From: Ypsolopha sequella
Taxonomy: Eukaryota > Arthropoda > Insecta > Lepidoptera > Ypsolophidae
Direction of reading: 5' to 3'
DNA length: 64,000 nt
Assembly: GCA_934047225.1 (NCBI GenBank)
Contig: OW203984.1
Location: forward strand, 3,853,201-3,917,200
Part shown: in pieces, positions 1-14,200 of the stretch
Layout of the letters: every line of letters starts with the position of its first letter
Position numbering within the stretch: the stretch's first letter is position 1
The notes under the pieces: generated by a model
What the model was told of the DNA's origin: nothing
Database searches by the model: none
The model's input: only the letters and a program-made list of their open reading frames with translations
Translations under genes and position numbers: made by a program

Positions 1-790
1 TGGTGGGGGCTCGGACACCTGCTTCGCCGGAAGTACAGTGTGAAGACTATCTTCCGAGCCCCCACCAAACTACGGAACTGGCTGAGATCCCCAAAGGACC
101 GAGACCCTCTCAACACACCTGGAGTTTATAAAGTCCCGTGCGATTGTGGAAAAAGCTACATAGGAGAAACCAAGCGCAACGTGTCCACAAGACTGACTGA
201 ACATATTCGATCCATGAAGAAACTGGACATTAACGGGTCAGCAGTAGCAGAACATGCACTAAGTTCGGATACGACCCACTTCATCCGTTTCGACAAGGCT
301 ACAGTATTAGTGAAGGAGAAATATACCATTCCTCGCAAAATACACGAAGCCATCGAGATAAATCGTAATCCCAACTTCAACAGGGATCATGGTTGGCAGC
401 TGGCTCCGTCTTGGAAACCGGTTCTCGATGGATCGAGCAACTTTAGGACAGTGCCCAGTGACAGTGACGATGTTGTGAGTTCGTTTTGTTTAATAACCGC
501 CCCTAATAACAAACAATTGGAACAATCAAAGAAATCAAGTGCATCCACCATCCCACCCCTATCGACGACGCAGCCAACGCTCAGCGCACGAGCAATGCGT
601 GCGGCTCGCCGATCGGCGGCTGCCAGTGCCCGTTTGACAACGACGGTGAACGCCGCGTCGTCGTCCTAAGAACGACACTCGCCTTGATAATGCCGAAATT
701 GTATCGGTGAAACGGTTGGCATATAGTCAACAACAATCACACGTGAGTGTTCAAGCCGTATGTAATAATAATAAGCCTTAAGCGATTTTA
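1..790 (+). mobile_element. Penelope-like element, 3' part with GIY-YIG endonuclease
   Basis: The frame is open from the window edge to the stop at 667-669, so this is the C-terminal part of a longer protein. Residues starting NTPGVYKVPCDCGKSYIGET match the GIY-YIG endonuclease signature of Penelope-like retroelements, with a cysteine pair (CDC) and a downstream R...EH. A Ser/Ala/Arg-rich tail ends in VNAASSS. The sequence after the stop (about 670-770) recurs near 48000-48645 and, inverted and decayed, at 1845-1920. The reverse transcriptase would lie left of the window. The family assignment rests on the GIY-YIG motif and the characteristic repeated ends; no RT is visible here. Confidence 0.8.
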
Positions 791-2030
791 ATCATTATTT
801 CACCAAATTATAGGATAATGTTAGATCTAAAAAATTCAAGTTCAAAATTTTTTTTTTTCGTTCCTGGCGTCCATGTGAAAAGTATTATTTTCTCCTTTTT
901 TGCGCTAGCCGGAGACGCAGTGGTTTTCAAGGCACGCTGAAATTAACATAATTTCAATGTCGTTTCCGTTGATTTGATATTTGTACCGACACACATCGAG
1001 TTGCTTATTTAGCGTGGTCATACGCCTTAATGTTTCCTTCAATAATCAGTTGTATTAATTTGTATTTTTCATGTCTATAAATATGTCCAAAATACGCCGT
1101 TAGATAACAAAACATTATTGTCATAAACAAAACAATATCTCAGCGTAAGACTTGCTTAGTTATATCTTACAAAGCTTGTAAAATATATTTTTCTCTACCG
1201 TCTCGTGTTACACAAGTAATCGATAATCCCATCTGCAGTTTGTCTTTCCCGACACCTTTAATTTTGCAGAGTGAATTATGTTTTTTTTTTTCTTATGAAC
1301 GCAGCTGGCGTCTCGTTATGACTTAATTATCAAGAAAACGCTAGGTAAATTGTACTTTTCTTTTAAAAAAAAAATACGGGTATATTATTATCATTAATAA
1401 TTTTGTACAATTGTGTATATTTGTATAAAACTTATGGCTTAACCTAGTAAAAAAGCTTCCTCATTTTCGTTTTAACTGACATCAAGGAAGGAGGTTATCA
1501 AGGCAGTTCCTATATTTACTTGTAATTGTTCATGTTAGTATTAGACATATGTAATTTTAATTGTATATCATCTATAAAGTTGCTAACCCTTTACACCTTA
1601 ACTTTTCACTCAGCGTGAATAGGGGCTATTCTTAAATTTTTCAAATTAATATTTTTTAAGTTACCTCCCTCAATACCTACAAATACTAAAATATTCTGAA
1701 AGAAGATATGGTTCAGATCCGTGGAACTATAATTTCACTAGTATTAATATCACGTTAGGTTTTTCTTTATTTAACCTACCCTAGTAAAATTATAATTTCA
1801 CGGATCAATGTACCTGCGACAGATATAATACATAAATTTACGTATCATCGTTGTTGACTACATGCCAACTCCACTGATACAATTTTGGCACTTTTAGAGT
1901 GAACCGAGTGTCGTTCTTAGGAAATTTTCTTCTCTTTCACTGTCATTTTTAAACGGTCATTATAGTCAATAAAAACAATACTTGAGTATATATCCGATTT
2001 CACAATACTTCAGTACATCCTCCTATAAAA
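670..2030. other. Gene-poor stretch downstream of the aminopeptidase gene
   Basis: AT-rich sequence without a convincing gene. It holds a repeat at about 870-1025 that recurs at 56725-56880 and, decayed and inverted, near 18345. An imperfect inverted repeat lies at 1713-1806. At 1845-1920 there is an inverted copy of the Penelope 3' end. A minus-strand AATAAA (plus strand tttatt, 1766-1771) could be the polyadenylation signal of the aminopeptidase gene, giving a 3' UTR of about 270 bases; this is weak. Confidence 0.5.
1766..1771 (-). promoter_or_regulatory. Candidate polyadenylation signal of the aminopeptidase gene
   Basis: Read on the minus strand this is AATAAA, the first such hexamer I find downstream of the stop codon at 2035. 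It lies inside the loop of the inverted repeat at 1713-1806, so it may instead belong to a repeat. No transcript evidence is available here. Confidence 0.3.
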
Positions 2031-2034
2031 ACGT

Positions 2035-2262
2035 TCACATAAGGTTGTACATGGCGACGAAGACTGACAAGAACACAGCCAAGCTAGTGGTGACTGCGTT
2101 GGCTCCACTGTACCCGTAGTTGGTCCTGAGCCAACTTTCGACAACGTCTAGGTTCTCGTTGTTCCAAGTGATAGAGGCAGCAATGTTCTCCCTGATGGCT
2201 GCTATTGACGCCAGCTCCCCAGCTGAGAAGCTGCCATCGTAGCGGTTGGAGAACTCCTCAAT
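2035..2262 (-). CDS. Aminopeptidase N exon 15 (C-terminus and GPI signal)
   Basis: Encodes residues 873-947 and stop TGA (2037-2035). [13 protein letters not shown] is the end of the helical C-terminal domain. The last residues, [20 protein letters not shown] and two more, form a short spacer plus hydrophobic tail, as in GPI-anchored insect aminopeptidases. Acceptor CATCCAG. Confidence 0.93.
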   Translation of the reverse strand: MEEFSNRYDGSFSAGELASIAAIRENIAASITWNNENLDVVESWLRTNYGYSGANAVTTSLAVFLSVFVAMYNLM

Positions 2263-5200
2263 CTGGATGAGAAGAATAAAAGGAATTGAATACCTAATAG
2301 TAAATACAATTTTATAGACAGTGATGGTTACGGCACCGCGCTCATCAACTCGCCTGCCCAGCGTGTGTGAGTATGGGCATTTCTTCCAGGAGGAGCACCA
2401 AGAGTCTCAAAATCTTGAAAAGGCCTAAGGCCAGAGGACGTAGCAACAGTATAAGAAATGACCCAGCAAAAACTGAAAAAGATGTTAAAGGTCATATGGT
2501 ACGGGAAACGAAAGTGAATGGCGTGTGGCTACACCGATATTCTCTCTGCAATGGTTAAGATCTGGTTAAAACCTAACAGCTTCGGAAATCATATAAAACT
2601 TACAGCTTACTAGGTTGGCGTATGTAAGGAGGAAGGGGGGAAAATTGCAAGTAAAATTATCATAAAATATTTTATAAATGTAATTATTTTTAGTGACTGT
2701 GAAAATATTACATTTCGTTTAAAAAAGTTATGAGTGCTTTTCTTTGTATTAAAATTTTTGACCAGAATAGGTAGCTCCCCCCAAATTCGAGTTCCTCTGC
2801 AGCCAAAATGAGCTGTGAAGCAAATTGTCTTGGTAAAAACGGCCCCGATTTGCCATCAAATATTTATTGCTGTGCTAACAGCATACAGTCACTCAAATAA
2901 TTTTTGTATAGTTGCACCCAAGTTGAAACGTGTGCAAACAGCTTTTTTGTGTGAGTTATAGGAATGAAGTAATGTTACTCCGTATTTACCTTGGCAGCGT
3001 GTTCTTGAGTATTAAGCGTTCTGCTGAGGGCATTCAGGATGTTCGTGGTCCCTGTCAATCCTTGTACACTAGAACAAAATACATTCATCTTAGTTATAAC
3101 AAGACTTGTTATACCTGCAATATGGCCGGGATCCTCTCTGGCTATAAACGTATGGGTGGAAATATATTAAAGGCTTTTTTGTGTGTTAGCATCTCTTTTT
3201 TTAATAGTTTCAGGAAACAAAGGAAAAATTTATTTGATTTTGATAATATTAATTTTCTTTTTTTCAACGTTACTATGCAGAATGCTCCCAAAGACCAAAA
3301 GCCTGTATCTCATGAAGTTTATGGTGCTGTATAGGTTAATTACATCATTCTTTAAATCAATTCTTATGTCTTACTTGGGTTGGATATCAAGGAAATTATC
3401 CAAAATGAAGTCCAAGGCAGCTTCCATGTTCTCAGGTCCAGAGTTGATGGTAGAGACGAGGATAGTGTGTCTGTCCTGTTCTCTCACTAGCGAGTCTTCA
3501 GCGACAACTTGATTGAGGTAGCTGAAGCAAAAAAGAAAATTATTTCATACAAAAGAGATTATTTGCATAAGGTCTGTTTGCTTGCGTGGGCTTATCCTAC
3601 TTTAGCTTAGTTCCTTTTTACATAACACATAAACGATATAAATTAGTGTGTTATGAATACGTGTGTACGGACAAACAAAGAAAGAGTTTTTTTCATATCC
3701 ACAATTCTACATTTATTTATGAAAAAAAAACCACAGTAAATACAGTAAACATTAACGAAATATTACATTAGCTAATAGTGCCAATAACGGATTTTACTTT
3801 GCTAAACAATAATATACATAATTTAACACTATTAAGTAACTAACATGATAATCAGTTTATAAAAAACAATACTAAAAAAAAGACGCAAGACTCTGTGTTT
3901 ACTTACTAAAATAGATGTTGGTGTGGATGCGGTGCCACATATCTGACAAGACCTAATGACATGTCTGTTTGGCATCATACTGCAGATAGCAGTTTCAGAT
4001 ATTTCTTATGTTTGAGGCCGTGAAATTTCAATAAATTGTTTTCTTTTTCGGTACATCCTTTAAATATCTGGAGTTAATAGATGAAACCACATTTTGTACT
4101 GCTGCAGAAGTGTTTTTCCTTGAACAAGTTGTTTAGTTTGGGCATCTATAAATCATGTGCCACTATTAAGAGGAGGGAGGGTTTCATCAAGAATCATTAA
4201 GGGTCACGAAGGTGGAAGGGGGACAGAAATTACATGATGTGGTTAGGGAATAAGATGTCGCTAAGGAGGTGGGGGTTCAAAATTGACGAATATTTGGATT
4301 TTTGAACAGCTCTTATTTTATTAACTCACAAGTCCCTGCGTTCAGCATTAGACGTGCAACCGAGGGCATTCAGCAAGATGGACTCCTCACTGGAGTCTTG
4401 GGTGCTGGTGTACTGATCCCACAGGAAGTCGAAGTTGTCGGCGTCACCACCGCGGAGACCGGAGCAGTACACCGTGGTCTGGATGTCTGGGTTCAGTCTT
4501 TGGGCTGGAAATAAAAGAATAAGCGAATGCTACGGCATCAAAATAATATATGGCCCTCTTCCCTTAATATGCCTTCCAAAGCACGCATGCCGAACACAGC
4601 TGTGTTGAAACTGTGACGTTTGAAGAACTGGATCAAACATGCAGCCAATGTTATGACTATCCCGTGGGAGAAAGTGGATTGCTGAATTATTTGTTACTTA
4701 TCTAGCATATATAGAATCAAGTACCCAATTTTTACTCCAAATCACATCAGTTTTGTCATTACTGCTCGGTTTTTCAAGATGTTAAGTCTTCTGTCATATA
4801 CAAAAGAAACCGCTTCGGAATCGAACGCTCGGTTTAATACATAGAAACAGGATTTTTATTTTTTTATATGTACAAAAAAAATCGTCCAGTAAAACTCATA
4901 AACCCTCTTTTTTGGCAAGGGGTTAAAAATGACTCATGAACCTTATGATAGCGTGATAGGGTATTTAATCTTACTTGGGTTATTCCTGAAGTCCTGCAAC
5001 AGTTGCTGGGCGGTGTCAACGCAGTCCTGATTTCCGTGGAGACAGTTGATGTTCAGGATGATATTCCGGTGATAGGGTGTAACATGCTCCTCTCCAGCCA
5101 CGGCATTGAAGCCCAGGGTCGTATACAAGGGCGCAGTTAATTCCAGGAGGTAGTACTGAAAAAGAAAGTTGTACATTTGTATCATGAAGTTGAAAGTTTG

Positions 5201-8200
5201 CGAAATGATATATGCTAGATAACCTGTTAGTATCGTTGCTCAAGTGTTTCACTGATCACTAAGGTTATTGAATTACGTATTGCCGGGATTACGTCAGCCT
5301 TTTGCACTAGACAGTGGCAAAAGTCAGAGGTGTTTTATCTAGTCTAGCTAACAAAACTAATCTGGAAGTATTTACGGACTGGTGTCATATTGAGCACCAA
5401 GTTGCAGTACTTAGAGAGCAGCAGCATTAGAGAGTGATACAAATCGAAGTGGTTTGTTTAGTCTAACCACAGAAATGTATCTACATCTGTGAGTCTAACT
5501 TACAAAACTAACCAAGAAGTATTGATGCAAATGTACGTTACCGAGCATAGAGTTGAGGTACATAAAAACAGAATACATGGCAGCCTATAGGATGTAATCA
5601 GTTTTTTGTACTAGACATTGGCCAATGCCGAAGGTGTTTAACAAAATTAAAAAATCTCTTATTTGTTCAAAATTAAATGATATGAACTATAGATATTCAA
5701 ATCAGGTACACTATGAAATAGGGAAATGGTAGGTAATCTATAAAATAGGAAAAAAGATTGATTCATTTAAGCAAGTGCACTATTTGATTGGTCGCGCGCC
5801 GGATTGTAGCTGTTCGTGGGCTGGAGATGGCCCGCGGGCCGTAGTTTTCCCATCCCTGCACTAGAATGTAACAAATATCAGCGTGCTTAAGGGGCTATAC
5901 CGTGAAAATTGACACTTTTTGAAGTTATTTATCTGCTATTTTAATGAAGTTCCAAGTAAAATAAATTAGTATAACAATTTTGGGACCTTTTACTAGATTT
6001 TGGTCTATCAGAAACGCGATAGGAGGAATTTTATTCGATAGAAATAATTATTGAAATCAGGTCTAAATTTACTCTTTTTTTGATATTCTGACAAATTAGG
6101 ATAGCATACAGACTTGAAAAATATTTATTTAGATGGGTTTTAACTACACCTAAATTGCTGGTTATTTAATTTTTTGTAGCTATTTTAGTTAATTTTGAAT
6201 TAATTTAAAACCGACTTTTTGACAATTTTCCCCGATTCCGTCCCTTTCGCACTGCGGGTCTTTCTGCCTGGAGTAACGGGGACCTTTGCTAGCACGGTAT
6301 ATCACCTTAAGGGCCTGTTTCACCACTTTCAGATAAGTGATATCCAGAAGATAAGTTTAAAAATGGAACACATTTTGTATGCGTTATATGTCATATATAA
6401 CTATCAGGTACTTATCTCGAAGTGGTGAAACAGACCCTAAGTCTAACAAAAACATAACCAACCTGGAAGTATTCATGGACAGGTGTTCCGCCGAGTACTG
6501 AATTGAGATACGTGAAGGCTGGGTTAATGGCAGCCCACGGGATGTAGTCAGCCTCCTGCACTAGATAGCGGGAGATTTCGAAGGCGTGTAAGTAGTCCTG
6601 TTAACAAAAAAAAAAAATATTGTAAAACCAGTAAGGCTATGAAAGCAAAAATTTTGTAGATCATCCACAAATAGTATGTAATCTGTTGGAAAAAAATCTT
6701 CATTTAGTACCCAATATAATTAAGAAAGATATATTTTGTGAAGATACATTGATAGAACAAAAAAGGTTGGTCAACGCTTCCGGAGACCCAAGGGCTGGGA
6801 CCTATTTTGGTCAGCGAATAAGCCTTGCAATACAGCGAGGCAACGCCGCCAGCCTATTGGGTACTCTCCCCGATGATGGCGGTGATCTGGCTAACATATT
6901 TTATGTAATCTAGAGCCCGCTATGAGACAGACAAGTTGGTATTTGTTTTTCTTTTTATATTTTATTTAATTTTATGTTAGTGTTACAAAAAAAAATATCA
7001 TTATTTATATGTTATTTAAGTTTATTTTTAATTAACAAAATTTTTATACTTTAACATTATGTCATTGCAGTATAGAAAAGCAGAAAGCAAAGTAAATCTG
7101 GATTTGAGGAAATCTGAACTGGGATTCGAACCCGGAACCTTTCTGCGTCTCAATACCGAAATTATATAATGTTAACTATTAAAGATGTCCGCATAATTAT
7201 ATTTTCCAGGATCTCTAATTCTGAGCTGTGCTGTGGACGTACATAAGTTTTGCTATTAGGACTCCCGCTTTTCCAATAATTTGGTTTCTTCCGGTTTTGT
7301 TTGAATCCAGTCTCGGTTTTATGCATGTTTCAATGGTTTGCTGAACCAAGCAGCTGACTGAATTGTATATTTTATCATTCTAGAAGATCGAAACAAGGCT
7401 CTTTTATACTCGTAGAAACATTATGCTGAATAAACACGTTTGTGGCCCACAAAATTCAGAACTCTGTCATTTCTCATCGGCTGATGCTACGGAAAATTTA
7501 TTTCATACGATTTCGTTTTCATCCAAAAGAACTTTGCAAAGTTAAGGGACTCCACAATGCTAAACTTCCGTTTTGCGTGTGATTTAGTTCTGTCTATGTA
7601 GATGATAGAAATCAGAAAAAATATTGTGTGTTTTTGACTCAAAATCATTATTAATTGGTAATAATACTTCATACGTATACATGCTTTTAATCTTCCCATA
7701 TAAAATTACTTGAAAAAAAGTATAAATTTCACAAAAAAAGGGATTTAGCTACTATATTTTAAAACCGATTATAACGAAACACACAACTTGCCCAAAAAAA
7801 AGTAACTAATTTATGCAACTGTAACATAATTGGAGACCCACGAGTTCGTGAGTTTCTTAATAATTTTGCACGAGTGTCCCAATGTCTAATCATGTTGTTA
7901 GTTATCTACGACCATCAAAAATATTGTCTTTATTTATAATATTTTCAACTAACAATTACACAAAAAATTAAGAAATTCGTTCATGAACTTCGGGTGGGTC
8001 GTTCGGGTAAAGCTGCCTTGAAGACCAATCAGGGCAAGGGTGGTAAGGTCGAGAATTGTTTTTCGTCTCTGTTGTTGATTAGGTCTCTAGCGGTTTTATA
8101 ATAAATTGGGCCAATCACAGCATACAATCGCGGTGTTATAATGTTATATTATAACATTGAACAAACAATCTAGGTACTTATAAAACTGTTTTTAATTTTG

Positions 8201-11200
8201 CAATTACCTTATTGCAGTATGGGAGTAGATAAAATATTGCACAAAATAATTAATGTCCTAACGCAGTCGCAATTTCGAAATAACTGAAGATTAAAAAAAA
8301 TTTACAGCAGGACTGAAGTTTAGAATTGTGGAACCCCTTAAGAAAATGGTCAAAACCTTATTGTCGATTTGCCGAGGGAGTGGTGTAAATCGTAGGTTTA
8401 CTGTTTAGAAATTTATGAGAATACGCAACATTACTTTATTAAAATTAAAATGGAAAAATATTAATTTGCGTGTACAGTTTAGAAGTATTTTTTTTTATTC
8501 TTGTTTATATTGATCAGTTTATTCGTTTCTTATTTAAATTTTAGTGAACCTTACGTTCCTCTACAGTACAACGATGAATAGTAAAAAAAGAGTTATTTGC
8601 TCGGAAAAATTCCAACACTCATATAAGTTTGATATGATTAATACTTGCGATTGTCGGCACTTGGTGAAACTTGGATAACAACATAATGAGTAAATACACT
8701 TGCACTCGTTTCACAGTTTAGAAGCTTATTTAACACAACCGGTTTCGGTTTTACACCATCATCAAGGGTTTAGTAAGACTACTTGGAAGTTATTCCATGC
8801 AATAAATGGTATAGTAAACAGTAAAGTCTTCAGTCTTCACTGTTTACTATATAATTTATTGCACGGAATAACTTCCAAGTAATCTAACTAAACCCTTGAT
8901 GATGGTGTGAAACCGAAACCGGTCGGGTTAAATAAGCTTATAAACTGTGAAACGAGTGCAAGTGTATTTATTCATCATGTTGTTATAAGTTTGTGCCAAC
9001 ATAAAAAAATAATTTAGACATGATAAAATAAAAATAACCTTTACATATTATATACTGATTTTATTACTATAGTAGATCGCGGCTATGAAGTCAATCCTGA
9101 CACATTGCGCAACTATGAAGTTTCTGAATAATGACAATGTCAACCATAGGAAAAAAATTACATATTTACTTATTGCGTGTGACAGAATAGTGAGTGGCAA
9201 TAATATCACAGACAATATATCGATACACGTTAAGAAGTTCGTATAGCCAAAAATATTGTTTATGTTTTATGATGATGTGCATTAATGTAAATAAAACGTA
9301 TTACTTAATTGTAAAATTAGTTATATTAGTAATATTCTCCTTCAGTTAATTAAAAAATATTAATAAATAAATGAGTTTGTTTCTTTATTACTAACCTCTG
9401 GGAGTATAGTAAACATTTGAGTTAGTTATTAATACAAACGATTCCAGTAGTGATAATGGTGATGGTGCTTCGGAAAGTGATACATAATAAAGTAAAGAAT
9501 ATAAATATTATCTCTACCTAGATGTTTTTTTTTACTTTCCTTCATATACATCTGATAACTGCATTCGACTTAACTCACACTTGACGAATTTTATCGATAC
9601 AATGATCGAACGTGTAACAACTCTAGAGGCATGGCTCAGGATTGACTTCATAGCCGCGTTCTACTGTATAATCATATACCTACTAAGTATATAACTGAGT
9701 AGTTTGGGGCAAACTGAGATAGCCCAGTCAATCGACCGAGCATATTCGATGGATCAGTCCTGATAAGAAAATACCTATCTAAGCGTGTGATTGTGATTAT
9801 AGACTGGGTTCTTATCAATCAGACAAAGTTGCAAAATCGAGAAGATTTCATCATTGTAAAATTTGCGATTAATTTCTGTGACCGAAAAAATCGTAGCAAT
9901 AGTATATTGTTCACCGAGGGAAGAAAGGGGAAGATTACCAACGAGGGTGTAGTTTGAGGCCCGAGGCGAAGCCAAGGGCCTCAATACACACGAGTTGGGA
10001 ATCGCACTTTCTCCCGAGTGATACATAGTGCTTTATACTACACCTGCGAGGAAATAGTATAATTTTACTTTTAATCAAGATACATTAAAAAGAAACCGAC
10101 TGACTCGCGTGCGATTGTCACTTTTTATTTTCTTCTTATTTTTTTATTATGTGCAGGAAAAGCAAGTGGCCAGTATCATTTTTCGAGTTTTATGTACGAG
10201 TTCGCAAAATAATACTGGCCACTTGGCCACCTGCTCATTCTTTATGTTATTTAAAAAAAAACAGCACGTTAACAATGGATTTGCATATACTTTTTCTGCC
10301 CGCTCAAGCACGTTAACAATGAATTTTCATATACTTTTTCCGCCCGCATATTTGTATGACAGTAATGACGTATTTTCTGCATCGTTTTCAACAAAGAAAG
10401 AAGGTACTTTCCGAGCAGGTGTAGTATCAAGTTAATAAAAGGCCGATGTTTTATCGAAAGTTTTTATGATGGGTGATAACAAGATTAAACTATATAATGC
10501 TGACATATGTAGCCTAAACATAAAAGTGTACATATATACAAGCATTTTATACGAAATTCAATCATAGAATGAGATTGGATATATTGTCATCTCTGAGAAA
10601 TAATGGCATGAAACTGTATCTGAAAGTCCACAGATCAGATCTTGCTAACTTTCGTGCCCTTCTTCTTAGCAAGACTAATAGAATGGGTGGAGTTAGGCAT
10701 ATATTTATTATATGTATTGCATATATTTAAAGTATTGTTTATTCCTTAGTCCTTTATTTTTTTTATTTTATTCAAGTGTATTTTTAATCAAATTTTAGTA
10801 TACCTAACCTTTATTATTTCCTTGTGTATTTCCCCATATTATTATTTATTATATAAAAGTATTACCTATTTACATTTAAACCGATCTGTATTAAGTGTAT
10901 TTGATATACCTTCATTACATAAATAAATATACAAGGTGACTTTTTGATCATCGTCCAAATTCATACTGGAGGCTTGATAAGTGATCAGTATCTTGGATCA
11001 GTAACAATTTTTGTGAAATTTGTATAATGAAATTTCGGCTTCCCATACAAATTCAGTTTCAGTCCCGAGTGAATCACTATGGGGAGTCGAAATTTCATTT
11101 TATAAATTTCACCAAAATTGTTATTGATGCATGATTCTGATCACTTATCTAGCCACCAGTATGAATTTGGACGATGATCAAAAAGTCACCTTGTATATTA

Positions 11201-14200
11201 CAATTTCAATTTCAACTGCTTCTTTCAGTCAAAAACAGAGCGTACCTTATTTATTATACTTTTTTACTTGATGTCCAACTTAAGGCGATATGTAAAAGTT
11301 TTAGCGTCTCTGTTACTCCATATGCGAAAAAACCCTCAGTGCGAGAGGGATGAATTCGTGGAAAAGTAGCAAAAATTCTGTTTTTTATTCATATTAAATG
11401 TACTAAAGTTGCTATCAAAACTTCGTTTAACCAGCCCCCCTATTCTGTATCTTTGGTTGCCAACTGAACTGGGTGCGTATCATCAAAAAAATAGATAAAA
11501 ACTGAAATTTCAAAATTGCCTTTAGTGGGTTTTGAACTATTAACAATCTGTGTCGTCACTTCAAGTGCGAACATATCCTTAGGAAATCGGAATTCGATAG
11601 TATATCCATGTTTTTGATGATAGGCACCCAGTCCAGAAAGCAACTAGAGATACATAATAGGCCCGCAGGTCCTAGATACCGTTAAAACCCATCTAATAAA
11701 ATATAATTGCAGTCCATATGTCATTCTAAATTGTCAAACTAGAAGAGTTGGTGTCAGAAGAGACCTTATTTCAATAAATATTTCTATCGAGCCGAATTTC
11801 TCCAATCGCGTTTCTGTTTTAACAAATCCCTAAATAAAGATTCCAAAAATAATATATTATTTTATCAAAATAATACATTATTTACCGAAGTAGATATGAA
11901 AGTTCTTAAAGTGTTGATTTTTTTTCCGTAGCGCCTTAACTACCTATGTATACTATACATACATTATATAGCTACATAGGTACCTACCTAGCCCTTCTGA
12001 AAAACATTATATTTTGCAAATGGTGCTTGATTTGTATGCGCAGTGTTGAAGGCTCAACTCATTTCTATTCACGACGGCAAGGCACTGATACCTTTCGAAT
12101 GCTCAAGCAAGAAAAATAAGTTAAAAACATGGAATTATAATTATATGGATTTGTATTCTCGCTTAGAAGTTGACGCCACTATTTATGTACCCAGGTGGGC
12201 ATGAGCTTAACTTTATGTGAACAGCTTCGATTTTTGCACCGACTCAAGAGGATGGCCTACCCTAGCAACTTTTTTTATTACCCTTCCAGCACAATAAGTC
12301 CAATGGCAAAGACCTTATTTGCTTTTGATAGAAGCGATTATATGATGGTTATAATGATTACGCAGTGAAACAATAAATTGGTGTGTTTTTAAACAATACT
12401 GAAAATATTTTGTAGGGTAAAAATATTGGATTTAAATAGAATCTCTTCATAATTCTATTACCTATTTTTATAAAAAAAAACAAGTTGATCTCTTAATCGC
12501 GTTCTTGAAACGAACGTTTGAAAACCAAAAAAAAGAGGGTGGGAAGCATGATTTTTTTTGACAAAAGTATAAATCTTAATACATTGTTTATAAGTAGAAT
12601 CAGGTGGTAGAGCTGGTAGAGAGGTGATAGAGCTGATACGGGGCTCGACTGTGGAAGTACCACCATCTTACTTGGAGACCCCCTCGATGTAATTCGGGGG
12701 AGAGTAACAGGACAGCTCACAGGCAAAAAACCAGAAGGCCCACCATGCTTGAGACCGATGGATGGCGGTATATCCATCCATCCCTAATAGCCGGGCCTTA
12801 TATGGAACAGACTGGTGACGGACAGCGGCGTCACGTGTGGGAGGGTTCCGGCACCGCGCTCACTAACCCGCCTGCCCAGCGTGTGTGAGTATGGGAAATT
12901 CTTCAGGATGACCGCCGGGAGTGGCTAAATCCTGGAAAAGCTTATGTCCAGCAGTGGACGAACTAGGCTGATGGATGGATGGATGGATGAAATAGAATCA
13001 CTAGATAAAAGATAAATAAATCAAATATATTTTTTTCAATACAAGGAGAGTTGGAATTTCTTCAAACGAATGCTCGAAAGTCTGGCGTTGTTAATACTCC
13101 AGATTCATGTACTCATTTTAAGCCGAAAACTCAAGTACCTACTAATAAACAGGATGTTATATTTTAAATAAAAAATAGTACCAATTTACACAACGAATTA
13201 GTGATTTGTGTATAAATGTTACGAAACTTTTAATTCATACGTATAAGATACGCTCTTGGTGAAATATTTGTGTTATTTTATTTTATTTTATTTATTTATT
13301 TATTTTCCTTCTTACATCTATCTTTACAAGTTTGCACTCAAAACGATAGCGTAAACAAAAACAAATCAAGGCTTTACATGCACATAAAAAAAATTATTAT
13401 GTTATTTTGTATTAGTAGATATTATGTATCAAATGGGCGGAGCTAGGCAGAATATTTATTTATTTGACAAATTTGTATTTATTTATTTATATATCAACGC
13501 GGATGTATTTATTGCCTCACATTTATTATTTACTCCCTTATTAAACTTTTTGTAATCTTCTTTAATCTAAAAAAAGGCAAACTTACTTTTTTAAGTGTAT
13601 TTCCCCTTATCATATTTAGTTAAAGTTTGTTTTTGTTATCTTACATTAAACCTAACCTAACCTTTTTTTCTATTGGAAAAACAAAACCTTTGAAAATGCT
13701 ATAATAGCGAAACCGATTAATTTTTTATTTATTAATTAAAGGAAAAACCTCGGAAAAACAACAAAACTAAACTACAGAAATCACTAGAAGGTATTTAACA
13801 AAACCGATGTTGACAAGTACATAAATCTACTCCCTGTAACATTTTTCACAAAGAGATAAACTTAATGACAAATTTTACATTATTTGATGTTACAGATAAG
13901 AATTAACCTAAACCTAAATTAACTCAATTTACAATTAAAATTCAATCATATAACACACTCTAGAAATAGATACATACATAAATAGGTCGGAAAATAATAA
14001 AATTAGTACATAAACATACATATAAATATATAAAAGTAACATAACTTGTTAATAATAACTAAAACAACAATATAAACTAAAAACCTAATAGTCCTAAAAG
14101 AAATACTACATACAAATACAATACATGTCCATTACTCGAGTTTATGTTAGGTTAATAACCGATTTAAAACAAAAGACAAGTACAAGTTTATTTAACTCCC

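Noticed and set aside
11440..11643. 67-codon minus-strand frame as an additional aminopeptidase exon
   Set aside because: It contains no M1 motif, and exons 9 and 10 join in phase without it, giving a complete C-terminal domain.
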